The notes beneath the pieces were generated by a model. It saw nothing but the letters and a program-made list of their open reading frames with translations. It did no database searches and had not been told where the DNA came from. Positions 43,698 to 54,162 of a stretch of 64,000 nt of DNA are shown in pieces. The DNA is from Nipponacmea schrenckii (lineage: Eukaryota; Mollusca; Gastropoda; Lottiidae): positions 15,345,398-15,409,397 of the forward strand of contig JAUJPP010000003.1 in NCBI GenBank assembly GCA_030562195.1. Direction: 5' to 3'. Within the stretch, counting starts at the first letter, position 1. The number at the start of each line of letters is the position of its first letter. A program made the translations under genes and the position numbers.

Positions 43698-44289
43698 ATC
43701 ATTGTTTACTCATAAATGTTTCTTGAATATTGTCTAGTGAAAATCGTAGACGAAAGGGGGTTTTGCTTCGCTGCACTAACCCTTCTGTTAAACCAATTTC
43801 TGGAATGAGGAAATTTTTTAAACTGCAACAGCTGCTAAATCTGACAAAGGTTTTGATAAGCACATCAGTCCGAAATAAGGACTGTTGCATGAGGACTCAG
43901 ACCAGTAAAACATTTTATGCTAATGATTGTATACGAATTTAGTTCGTTCTATTTTTAGAAATCCTCGAATTTAGTTCGTTCAATTTTTAGAAATCCTCTT
44001 TCTCCCTTCCTTTGGGGGTTTTTGCATGCCCATTTTTGACTAATTTTTGGTCTAGATTTGAAATTTTATGTCTGAAATTGCATTTTCTTTCAGAATTTCT
44101 GAGATAATGAGAAATTTAATTGGCGGAAGGTTATTTCTAAATATAGTGGTTTTGTGTGCAGTGACAGTCAAGCGGATGTTGATAAAATGTAGTGGTTTAC
44201 TTTCCTTATGTTTAGTTCAAACTTTTCATGGTCATGCTATATTGAAATTTTGTACAGAAACCATTTACTGGTGGGTAGATAGATATGAC
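43698..44289. other. Spacer with one unassigned ORF
   Basis: A 70-codon plus-strand ORF (43730-43942, contains PSVKPISGMRKFFKLQQL) is open but matches nothing I recognise. Two short direct repeats (CGAATTTAGTTCGTTC near 43935 and 43966) follow it. Confidence 0.3.
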
Positions 44290-45540
44290 CCTTATAAGTA
44301 ATATCTATAACTAGATGATCACTTCCAAGGGTCTCGGTCGAACTAACTTGCCAGTTCGGCAGTTGCAATGTGAAGCTATATTTGTCGAAGCGATAGTAAG
44401 ATCTAAATGAGACATTCCTCCACTGGAGTTATGGATCAAAGTAGGCCTCCCATCGTTCAATAAGCACATGTCGTTATCCTCTATGAATTCGAGTAGTCCC
44501 TCTCCTCGACCATCTTGCTTTTTCGATCCCCATGCGACGTGTTTTGAATTGAAGTCACCACAGAACAGGACATTCCGATGTGATATTTGTTCACGTAGGT
44601 TTCGATATGAGCTTGGTTCACTGACATTCTTACCAGGCGGCAGATAAACATTGACTATTGCTATTTTCTTTCCATCAGCAAGGGAGAGGGATACTCCAAT
44701 AACCTCAAATTCATTACTACGCAGGGATAGTGTTTGATAAGGCGTTCCTTCCCTTACGTAGATTGCAATTCCTCCACCGAGGAATGTGAACCAGTCTATC
44801 TATATCAGATCGAACATGTTCTTTCATTACCTCCTCCTCTCCGTCGCTCACTTCTGGACAGGAATCTGACTCTGAATCTGAAGCCGTTGTGTTTGAAATA
44901 GACGGCTTTAGTTTAGCATCAGTCCTACTTGAATTTGGAGAATCATTGAAAAATCAGTGAGAATCATTGGAAAATCATTGAGAAGATACGACATCTGTTG
45001 ACCGTTCTGACATACTTAACAGCTGATCTGCTTTTAGTTGTGTCTTCGACCGAGGCATCAGGAGACAATTCAGGACTTCCTCGTGCATCCTTTTTCCGTT
45101 TTCTAGAGACGTCTGTTTGGCTACTTGCGGTGATGGAGGACTCCTTAAAGTTCTCAACAGAGTTTTTAATAGCCTGAATGATCTTCGGACTAACTCTGCG
45201 CTTGTCGTACCATTCGTCTGATTTAGCAGCTGTTGCAGCAATTTCTGCAACGTCCAGCATCAAGTTTAAGAAACTGTCTGCATCACGAAACACTGGTGTG
45301 AATCCGGGTCCCGTTGACACCATTGGGGGGACGCTCGTCTCGAATACTGGAGTGGTCTTTTTCTGTTTCTCCACCTTCGAAGAATGATCTTTCTTCTTGG
45401 GTTTCGTTGCCTCAAAGTCATCCTGAATCTTAACCAGAGCTGTTGCCTCTTTGAAGGATATAGCCATCTTAGCTTTAACCTTTAGTGTGTGTTTCACCTT
45501 TTGTAATTTCGGACATTTTTTTTTACACTCAGACATGGTA
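44290..45540 (-). pseudogene. LINE copy 2: ORF1 fused to an endonuclease fragment
   Basis: Minus strand. ORF1 (45535-44964 and on to about 44820) reads KVKHTLKVKAKMAISFKEAT and FRDADSFLNLMLDVAEIAA. It then jumps at about 44790 into the middle of the endonuclease (IAIYVREG ... GDFNSKHVAWG ... SHLDLTIAS) and ends near 44290. Compared with copy 1 (49172-53096), the DNA between the ORF1 end and endonuclease position 51500 is deleted. Confidence 0.75.
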
Positions 45541-45681
45541 GACTCTATATCCAATATCAAAATGAGAGTACTACCGCTCACAGAATTACTATTTACAGTG
45601 TTTAATATAGTATATAGATTGACTTATCCATTTAATTTACATATTGACTTTTATGTTAGTATTTATCTAATAGTAAATATA

Positions 45682-46452
45682 GTCACCAATCCGTCTGCTT
45701 AGTCTTGAACTGGCGCTATAAGGCTTGACCTCTAAATGCACTGACTCGATCAGACTCCGTCTTCTTCTAGCTCATCAATCAACACCAACTTCACATGAAA
45801 ACAAAAACTCCTTTATTTATCTTGGCAGTTAAGGGTGATTGCGACAAGTGATGTAAGAGAGTTCTATGACGTGAAGGCCGAAATATTTGAGTTAGCGGAG
45901 AGAGATATTATTAATACAAAAACTATAAAACCATTCTTCTATATCATGGGCTACTATAGCAATAACATTTTCAATATCATATCATATCAGTATCCGTAGC
46001 AGTGATTTCTAAAATAAACAAAGACGTATTCTTAATTAACAATAAACAATTCAAATCTATATGTAATAGGCTATATCCAACTTCAGCATTTTGGAACCGT
46101 GCACGTGGGCCTAATAATGATTGCATCAGCCAACCTACATTTACAGAAAAATCAGTTTTCCACTAAATATGGACATACAGAGTTTACACATCATTCAGAA
46201 CATAACACAGCAATGCCTAAATTATCTTGATTACATTAAAAAAACTAACAAAATTATGCTTACAGACACGTTTTGGCCTTATTTACTTCATATCAACACA
46301 AATTCTTGCTAGAAAACAAGCATGGCAACTTCATTTCCCGTAAGGGGAATAACTCTAACCAATAGCCAACAAAGGGAGACAAATCCAACTTTGGATTATA
46401 ATAATAAGAAACCTTAAAATTATTACATGAGATTAATTTAGAATCAACAGTA
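45682..46452. other. 770-bp segment present in one of two duplicated units
   Basis: Lies between the sequences TAGTAAATATAG and CAGTAAAAATATAG. The second unit reads TAGTAAAAATATAG without it. It is therefore an insertion here or a microhomology deletion there. No coding region seen. Confidence 0.5.
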
Positions 46453-47134
46453 AAAATATAGTTAAAAATTTAAAAAGTGAGCAGTCATCATCGTGTTTAA
46501 CTTTAATCATTTTTCTGTTTCTCCTTCTTTACTAGTAATATAATGGATCAATCACAGAGGTATATAGATAATTGCATAATGAATATAGATACCACAGTTG
46601 AATATAAGGATTATCACAGATACATAGCATAATATGAATATGAATATAAAAAGATACATAGTATAAATAACTATCACAGATAGGCATAAAAATATACATA
46701 AATATCACAGATAGATATAGATAAATTTATGTATCACAGACAGATAGAAATAGAATATAAATAAATATATAAATATGAAAAATAAATATGTAATAAAAAT
46801 TGAAAAGTATTAAAAATTGATGCTTTTTTTCCTATTCTGATATTCTGTGCGGCGCCTATATCTATACCATGATATGACATGACATGATATAACATGATAT
46901 AACATGCTGGCCCCATCATTTATAGAGTCGAAGCAGTCTGTGCAAGACCAAACTACTTTGGCATCATGCACAGATGACTCCAAATCAAATGTATGAGGCC
47001 AGCATATCAGATATTAGATACTGTGTGGTAGTAGCATATATGATATGTCAACCCCTTTAACAGATCAGTCGGTGCCGACTCCCTTCGTTCCACAAACTAC
47101 TTTGCCCGATAGGGAGTCGGCACCAAGTTAATGT
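46453..47134 (+). repeat. Duplicated segment, unit 1 (ATAGAT-rich array and hairpin)
   Basis: Near-identical to 47894-48574 (offset about 1440). Contains degenerate TATCACAGATAGATA repeats (46555-46760), a GACATGATATAACATGATAT run, and at 47071-47124 a 14-bp perfect stem GGTGCCGACTCCCT / AGGGAGTCGGCACC. Confidence 0.8.
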
Positions 47135-47159
47135 ATAATATATGTGTAATATATGTAAC

Positions 47160-47740
47160 TGTGTGGTAGTTGAATTTGGAGTTGAAATCACTGAGAAGAT
47201 ACGACATCTGTTGACCGTTCTGACATACTTAACAGCTGATCTGCTTTTAGTTGTGTCTTCGACCGAGGCATCAGGAGACAATTCAGGACTTCCTCGTGCA
47301 TCCTTTTTCCGTTTTCTAGAGACGTCTGTTTGGCTACTTGCGGTGATGGAGGATTCCTTAAAGTTCTCAACAGAGTTTTTAATAGCTGAATGATCTTCGG
47401 ACTAACTCTGCGCTTGTCGTACCATTCGTCTGATTTAGCAGCTGTTGCAGCAATTTCTGCAACGTCCAGCATCAAGTTTAAGAAACTGTCTGCATCCCGA
47501 AACACTGGTGTGAATCCGGGTCCCGTTGACACCATTGGGGGGACGCTCGTCTCGAATACTGGAGTGGTCTTTTTCTGTTTCTCCACCTTCGAAGAATGAT
47601 CTTTCTTCTTGGGTTTCGTTGCCTCAAAGTCATCCTGAATCTTAACGAGAGCTGTTGCCTCTTTGAAGGATATAGCCATCTTAGCTTTAACCTTTAGTGT
47701 GTGTTTCACCTTTTGTAATTTCGGACATTTTTTTTCATTT
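47160..47740 (-). pseudogene. LINE ORF1 fragment, copy 3
   Basis: Minus-strand ORF1 C-terminal half, nearly identical to 44960-45540. It carries one extra frameshift near 47390 (a base missing in IIQ-AIKN) and is joined to the same downstream segment (47754-47900) as copy 2. Confidence 0.75.
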
Positions 47741-47893
47741 TTTTTTACACTCAGACATGGTAGACTCTATATCCAATATCAAAATGAGAGTACTACCGCT
47801 CACAGAATTACTATTTACAGTGTTTAATATAGTATATAAATTGACTTATCCATTTAATTTACATATTGACTTTTATGTTAGTATTTATCTAAT

Positions 47894-48574
47894 AGTAAAA
47901 ATATAGTTAAAAATTTAAAAAGTGAGCAGTCATCATCGTGTTTACCTTTAATCATTATTCTGTTTCTCCTTCTTTACTAGTAATATAATGGATCAATCAC
48001 AGAGGTATATAGATAATTGCATAATGAATATAGATACCACAGTTGAATATAAGGATTATAACAGATACATAGCATAATATGAATATGAATATAAAAAGAT
48101 ACACAGTATAAATAAATATCACAGATAGGCATAAAAATATACATAAATATCACAGATAGATATAGATAAATTTATGTATCACAGACAGATAGAAATAGAA
48201 TATAAATAAATATATAAATATGAAAAATAAATATGTAATAAAAATTGAAAAGTATTAAAAATTGATGCTTTTTTTCCTATTCTGATATTCTGTGTGGCGC
48301 CTATATCTATACCATGATATGACATGATATAACATGATATAACATGCTGGCCCCATCATTTATAGAGTCGAAGCAGTCTGTGCAAGACCAAACTACTTTG
48401 GCATCATGCACAGATGACTCCAAATCAAATGTATGAGGCCAGCATATCAGATATTAGATACTGTGTGGTAGTAGCATATATGATATGTCAACCCCTTTAA
48501 CAGATCAGTCGGTGCCGACTCCCTTCGTTCGACAAACTACTTTGCCCGATAGGGAGTCGGCACCAAGTTAATGT
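47894..48574 (+). repeat. Duplicated segment, unit 2
   Basis: Second copy of 46453-47134. The same 14-bp stem is at 48511-48564, with one loop base different. Confidence 0.8.
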
Positions 48575-48699
48575 ATAAGGTCGGCACATCATATACTATT
48601 GGGACCAGTATCCGAGGCAGGGCTGTTTACCTAGTGGACAGACTGGTACTGACCGGGCGGACTTTCGAGACTCTGTACTCTAGTGGGCACACAGGGGTT

Positions 48700-48940
48700 A
48701 AAGTTTTAGTAGTCTATAGAGCATTCCATCCATCATTACATTCATTAGGCCCGGGCGGGTCCTATTGGTCTCCCGCCATATGCCCTCCATTACAATTGGC
48801 GCATTCCGTTTCCAGGTAACTGACTGACTGGTAGGTATGGTATCTGCTTCGGTAATCAAAACCATATCGCGGACGTTGAGTAAGGAGCGACCTGCTCCTA
48901 TGGCTTCTTCTATATTTTTACTCATCGTTCTTCTTCTGTA
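48700..48940 (-). pseudogene. LINE ORF1 fragment with CCHC knuckle
   Basis: Minus-strand reading ETECANCNGGHMAGD is the zinc knuckle of the LINE gag, followed by a stop. Upstream, in another frame, is MSKNIEEAIGAGRSLLNVRD. A piece of a related element. Confidence 0.55.
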
Positions 48941-49171
48941 TCTTCCTTCTTCGTTCTTCTTCTGTATCTTGATTCTTCATTCTTCTTCTGTAACTGTCTT
49001 CTTTCTTCTTATAGAGAACGATGTGCTCATATGACTTCATCTGTCCTTCTTCTGTAAAGAGCGATGTGCTCTTTGACTTCCTCTGTCCTTCTTCTTGACG
49101 TTTTACAGAAGACTGAGTCCACGTTCGACGTCATACCTACAGATGAGCAGGACGCTCTTATGATGTGCTAC

Positions 49172-50167
49172 CTAGGTGATCATTCCTATTTCTTTTAAGA
49201 AATAATAAACTGCTTCACAAATTGACGACGTACCCTCTCCCGTATGTGACAGAATGTTTTTCAGATTATAGTCCAGCTTACGTTTATTCAATAAATCGAC
49301 CAGCGTTTGTCTCTCTTCCCTTAATTGCTCACAATGGATTAACAGATGTTCTGCGGTACCAGCTTCACCGCAGGGACATAGCTTCAGTTCGTATTTGTGA
49401 TTTCTTACCTCACCCATCATTCTCAGACGAGCAACCGATCGACAGATCTGTCGATTGGGATGGTGCAAAATTACTTTACTGCTGTTGCTATCGTTTAGTC
49501 TGAAGCGAAACGTATCAGCATCCACGAGAGTTACCTCCCATGCAGATTTGATGCTTTTACCGATCATGCTCCGGACTTCTGATAAGCTGTAGTCTATCGG
49601 CTCAATTTCCGTTAGATCTAGTCCTTGTTTTGCGAGTTCATCTGCAATCTCATTTCCTTGTATGCCAACATGAGACGGGATCCATGCCAGCTCGATTGAT
49701 TTGCCTTGACTATGTATTAATGAGCACGCTTGCCTGATTTCATCCACTAGCCCCGATTGGGAACTCGAAGAGTCGTTGACAATCGACATCAGACTGCTAA
49801 GCGAGTCGCTTAATACTACATAATTCGGATTTTGGTGGCCTGCGGAATATTGCACCGCATAGAGGATTGCAAGCAACTCTGAGGTATACACCGAACAGTT
49901 ATTGGGTAGTCGCTTGATTATTGTTGTACTGCTCGAAGGGATATAAATCCCCAACCCGGTCGTACTATTTTCCGGGTTATGTGAACCATCAGTGTAGATA
50001 CGGGTGCTTTCCGACCACCTAGCGTCCATATGAATTAAAGCGATCATCCGAGCGATGCAGGGATCGTCCCGTTTCTTATCCAATCTCGTAGCGAGAGAGG
50101 TGTCGACAAGAGGAGGCGTGATCGTCCAAGTAGCAATCTGGGGGAGAGCAAACTCTCTGATGGGCAA
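49172..50167 (-). CDS. LINE ORF2 end: RNase H domain and Cys/His tail
   Basis: 331 open codons: IYTDGSHNPENS, YTSELLAILYAVQ, LSDSLSSLMS and AWIPSHVGIQGNEIADELAK give the D-E-D-(H)D set of RNase H. It ends with CPCGEAGTAEHLLIHCEQLR, a Cys/His cluster typical of this LINE group. The catalytic residues appear intact. Related fragment at 28640. Confidence 0.85.
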   Translation of the reverse strand: MPIREFALPQIATWTITPPLVDTSLATRLDKKRDDPCIARMIALIHMDARWSESTRIYTDGSHNPENSTTGLGIYIPSSSTTIIKRLPNNCSVYTSELLAILYAVQYSAGHQNPNYVVLSDSLSSLMSIVNDSSSSQSGLVDEIRQACSLIHSQGKSIELAWIPSHVGIQGNEIADELAKQGLDLTEIEPIDYSLSEVRSMIGKSIKSAWEVTLVDADTFRFRLNDSNSSKVILHHPNRQICRSVARLRMMGEVRNHKYELKLCPCGEAGTAEHLLIHCEQLREERQTLVDLLNKRKLDYNLKNILSHTGEGTSSICEAVYYFLKEIGMIT

Positions 50168-50293
50168 CCTATCTAGCCCATATTTTCGAACGGATTCCCG
50201 AACTGCCTGGCCAAAGCTTATATTCTTTTTGGCTTGCCTGAACCTCGTGATCTCGAGGTAGGTGGGAGATGATTCTCCAAGGTGCTTGATTTT

Positions 50294-50820
50294 TTACCAG
50301 TATCTTAGAGCTTGCTCCTCTCTGTGGAGTTTGAGAGGGACCTCACCAACATCTTGGAGTAGCGACTCCGTTTTTATTCCGATACCTCCTCCGGTGGCTA
50401 TGCGGAGTGCTTTGTGCTGTATTATATCAAGTTTATGCAGAAGCATTGGTCTAGCAGTCATGAATGCCTGTGAACCGTAGTCCAAGATGGGCCGGATCAG
50501 CGCACGATAGATCATCATGAGCGTCACCACATTGGCACACCATTCATTGCCAGATATATTTCTCATTAAATTCAGCAAAGCTTGGCACCTGTGTTTGATA
50601 TTTGTGATGTGGGATCCCCATGAGAGTTTCCTATCGTTTAGCGTTTGACAGAATTCGTGCCAGTGGCTGGTGCAAGCCTCGTTGATGACTTCGTTCTCTG
50701 TAGTTTCCAAATAAGCCTGTTTTGTATCAGGGGTGGGGTTTCGTTGGACACGACGTAGTGCTTTCTTTCGCAATTTCACTGCGTGATGGCAAGCATCCGA
50801 CCACCAGGGCTTCGGACAAG
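50294..50820 (-). pseudogene. LINE ORF2 remnant across the RT deletion
   Basis: KLRKKALRRVQRNPT ... EACTSHWHEFCQTL is the pre-RT linker. It jumps directly to NDRKLSWGSHITNIKHRCQ, the post-palm segment, and runs on to MIYRALIRPILDYGSQAF. The roughly 250 residues of RT fingers and palm, with the catalytic Asp box, are missing. Confidence 0.78.
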
Positions 50821-50827
50821 CCCTGTT

Positions 50828-51709
50828 TTATCCAGAGGTTCGCGGGATAGCTACCTTGGCTGCCTCCATGAGGACCATGGTGACATTTTTGGCGTAGACA
50901 TTAACATCCTTGTTTTGTATGTCCTTTACGTCCCACTGCGAACAGTTTTCAGTAAATTTTATCCAATCTGCCTTTGCCATTTGCCATTTTTGTTTGCCGT
51001 GGATTTCTTCCCTTCTTAATTGACCCTTATAAGTAATATCTATTACTAGATGATCACTTCCAAGGGTCTCGGTCGAACTAACTTGCCAGTTGCAATGTGA
51101 AGCTATATTTGTCGAAGCGATAGTAAGATCTAAATGAGACATTCCTCCACTGGAGTTATGGATCAAAGCAGGCCTCCCATCGTTCAATAAGCACATGTCG
51201 TTATCCTCTATGAATTCGAGTAGTCCCTCTCCTCGACCATCTTGCTTTTTCGATCCCCATGCGACGTGTTTTGAATTGAAGTCACCACAGAACAGGACAT
51301 TCCGATGTGATATTTGTTCACGTAGGTTTCGATATGAGCTTGGTTCACTGACATTCTTACCAGGCGGCAGATAAACATTGACTATTGCTATTTTCTTTCC
51401 ATCAGCAAGGGAGAGGGATACTCCAATAACCTCAAATTCATTACTACGCAGGGATAGTGTTTGATAAGGTATTCCTTCCCTTACGTAGATTGCAATTCCT
51501 CCACCGATACGCTTTTTATTTGAACCAGGTCTATCCAGTCTAGAGCAGAGATACCTGGGCAAGGTTGGATCATCTACTCCAGGATAGAGCTTAGTTTCCT
51601 GGAAACAGAGAACGTCGTACCGGGTGGTACTAAGAAATTTCCTCAACTCAACGAGCCTGGCCCGAAGGCCATTAAGGTTATGCTGCAGGATTTTAAGACT
51701 GCGATCCAT
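50828..51709 (-). CDS. LINE ORF2 start: APE-type endonuclease domain
   Basis: 293 open codons from ATG at 51709: LKILQHNLNGLRARLVELRK, VLCFQETKLYPG, IVNVYLPPG, FCGDFNSKHVAWGSKK, SHLDLTIAST and LGSDHLVIDI. All the catalytic blocks of an apurinic-like endonuclease (N, E, D-x-N, T/S, SDH) are intact. It would nick target DNA to prime reverse transcription. The frame stops at IPRTSG, just before the deleted RT. Confidence 0.85.
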   Translation of the reverse strand: MDRSLKILQHNLNGLRARLVELRKFLSTTRYDVLCFQETKLYPGVDDPTLPRYLCSRLDRPGSNKKRIGGGIAIYVREGIPYQTLSLRSNEFEVIGVSLSLADGKKIAIVNVYLPPGKNVSEPSSYRNLREQISHRNVLFCGDFNSKHVAWGSKKQDGRGEGLLEFIEDNDMCLLNDGRPALIHNSSGGMSHLDLTIASTNIASHCNWQVSSTETLGSDHLVIDITYKGQLRREEIHGKQKWQMAKADWIKFTENCSQWDVKDIQNKDVNVYAKNVTMVLMEAAKVAIPRTSG

Positions 51710-51770
51710 TGCGGCAGAACTATAGATGCTAGTCTTTTCCTGTTCCGTTCGCAGTAATTTATTCGTCCTG

Positions 51771-53096
51771 CTAGTCGTGCCCAGGAGTTAAGCAAGTATT
51801 GGTGTCACATTGTTCAGATCGAACATATTCTTCCATTACCTCCTCCTCTCCGTCGCTCACTTCTGGACAGGAATCTGACTCTGAATCTGAAGCCGTTGTG
51901 TTTGAAATAGACGGCATCAGTTTAGCGTCAGTCCTACTTGAATTTGGAGTTGATGACATTGAGAGGATACGACCTCTGTTAACCGTTCTGACATACTTAA
52001 AAGCTGGTCTGCTTTTAGTTGTGTCTTCGACCGAGGCATCAGGAGACGATTCAGGACTTCCTCGTGTATCCTTTTTCCGTTTTCTAGAGACGTCTGTTTG
52101 GCTACTTGTGGTGATGGAGGACTCCTTAAAGTTCTCAACAGAGTTTTTAATAGCCTGAATGATCTTCGGACTAACTCTGCGCTTGTCGTACCCTTCGTCT
52201 GATTTAGCAGCTGTTGCAGCAATTTCTGCAACGTCCAGCATCAAGTTTAAGAAACTGTCTGCATCCCGAAACACTGGTGTGAATCCGGGCCCCGTTGACA
52301 CCATTGGGGGGGGGGGGGGCGCTCGTCTCGAATACTGCAGTGGTCTTTTCCGGTTTCTCCACCTTCGAAGAATGATCTTTCTTCTTGGGTTTCGTTGCCT
52401 CAAAGTCATTCCGAATCTTAACGAGAGCTGTTGCCTCTTTGAAGGATATAGTCATCTTAGCTTTAACCTTTAGCGTGTGTTTCACCTTTTGTAATTTCGG
52501 ACATTTGGGGTCTCCCGCCATATGCCCTCCATTACAATTGGCGCATTTCGTAGGGGTAGGTATTTCGAATCAGATAGACGATTCCGATTTGTCTGGAATT
52601 TGCCCTTTCGGGGTCGAAAGAACTACCGTCCCGTCCTCGGCGCCTTCCCTAACTTTGAATCGACGTACAGAGACGTTATACCCCCTTCCATGCAGGTCTT
52701 CTGACAGTTCCTCCTCAGAGTAAGCAGATGGTATGCGATACACAACGCATCGGTCTGAGCTAACCGATTGTGGTATCAACATCTTCGACTTTCTACCGAG
52801 AAGGGTGTCTTTGCCAAGTGCAATGTCCGCGCTTTCTCTCGTCGAGAAAGCTAAACGAACCGATCCGTTGCCTAGGATCTTGATCAATGGGTAGCTAGCC
52901 ATTCCCCAAGATCTGACTTCTCGACCGATTGACGTTGCTTACATCCTTTCAATGTAAATCCATCCTCGGGTCTGACAAGCACTACATGATCGTAGGTCTT
53001 GTCAGGGTCGACTTTTTCGAAAGTTTTTGGAGCCGGCGTGCTCTTAATGGCTTCAGCCGTAGTAAGTGTTTGAGCATCAGCATTAGGACTTTCCAT
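51771..53096 (-). pseudogene. LINE ORF1 (gag-like), frameshifted
   Basis: Starts MESPNADAQTLTTAEAIKST (53096). Continues in other frames with VRLAFSTRESADIALGKD and VVYRIPSAYSEEELSEDL, an RRM-like stretch (52902-52570). Then comes a zinc knuckle CANCNGGHMAGDPKC (52540-52500, C-x2-C-x3-H-x6-C), a basic segment, and an acidic C-terminus ending CLTPGHD (51771). One frame change coincides with a run of 12 Gs at 52307-52318; others are near 52900 and 52560. In a live element it would bind element RNA. Confidence 0.75.
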
Positions 53097-53097
53097 T

Positions 53098-53420
53098 GTA
53101 TCGACTAGAATAATAGACGCGGTAGATTTAAGTATTATGACCGACTAGAGTAAACAGAAACGGTATAATCTTATTGAGATTCGGGCGAATCTTACGACCA
53201 ACAATAAACTAATTTCGAGAGAAATCAGTTATACCAAGTATTATATCAGTATGCTAAGAATGCTAAGAGTTATGACCGACTATGAGTAAGTAGAGGCGGT
53301 ATAATCTTATTGAGATTCGGGCGAATCTTACGACCAACTTTGAGATTTGGGCGAATCCTACGACTAACTTTGAGATTCGGGCGAATCCTACGAACAATAG
53401 CCTAATACACTAATTTCAAA
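53098..53420 (-). repeat. LINE 5' UTR tandem repeats
   Basis: A block GTATAATCTTATTGAGATT then CGGGCGAATC occurs twice (53160 and 53290). Three to four 30-bp units TTTGAGATTCGGGCGAATCC follow (53308-53395). They sit immediately upstream of ORF1. Confidence 0.7.
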
Positions 53421-54162
53421 AGAAATCAATTTTGTGTGAGATCAAAACTATAAGTTCAACTCACTAAAATACAATAGGCAAATAACTAAACCCTATTAAA
53501 TCCAGCATAAAGCAGCTATCTTAATAACGAATAGTAATCCAACACATGTAAGTGACAATAATGACACCAATTAGTGGAGTAGTTAATTAGTCCTCACCTT
53601 TCGAATGACAACCAATTAATGAAATTTCAGGTAACAACAATTGTAATACTTTTATATTTTATTTTTATAATAGGATTCTCAACAGGACGGGTATGGCAAT
53701 CCACTGTCAACTTTGACTTCTGTGTAAAAAAAATCTGATGAATCCCGGTTTGGATTGATTAAATCGCATGTCAACACCTTAATCTCTAATTAACTATCCA
53801 AGATCTTGATGTGAGTGTGGCATGGTTTCTGTTCTGTATACATATAGAAAACCAATTACATATATTGTATCGTCTGCGATATTATCAGGCAAATTGTTAT
53901 TATGTTCGGGTAAGACAACAATTTAAAAAAACTATGCTCAACAAGAATATTGCTATTCATCTTAATTCAAATTTCTGTCTTTTAATCTTAATTCCACTTG
54001 GGTGTTGTTGAACCCATACAGCATTGTTAACTGAATAACTTCGTTTTTTACTTGTCATAGCTTGTTAGAAGGCAAATTGTGCATTCACGTGATGAAACAA
54101 TTGCTCATAAGAGCTGTTAGAAATGATTTAGTTATTTTTTTTTTTTTTTTTTTTTTTTTTTT
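53421..54162. other. Spacer, no gene seen
   Basis: AT-rich; ends in a run of about 26 Ts (54137-54162) that leads into the next repeat. Confidence 0.4.

Larger units (their letters stand above)
48941..53420 (-). mobile_element. I/Jockey-like LINE, copy 1, RT core deleted
   Basis: Minus strand: tandem-repeat 5' UTR (53098-53420), ORF1/gag (53096-51771), ORF2 endonuclease (51709-50828), ORF2 after a deletion (50820-50294), RNase H (50167-49172), then a TTCTTC-rich 3' region (plus-strand sense 48900-49110). The CCHC gag plus APE-type endonuclease plus RNase H suggests the I superfamily. The palm of the RT is missing, so it cannot move on its own. Confidence 0.8.

Noticed and set aside
43730..43942. 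70-codon plus-strand ORF as a gene
   Set aside because: Open and not obviously repetitive, but no domain, splice context or promoter; kept only as a note in the spacer entry.
47071..47124. tRNA or other structured RNA gene at the 14-bp stem
   Set aside because: A single stem with a 26-nt loop, no A/B box, cloverleaf or terminal signals.
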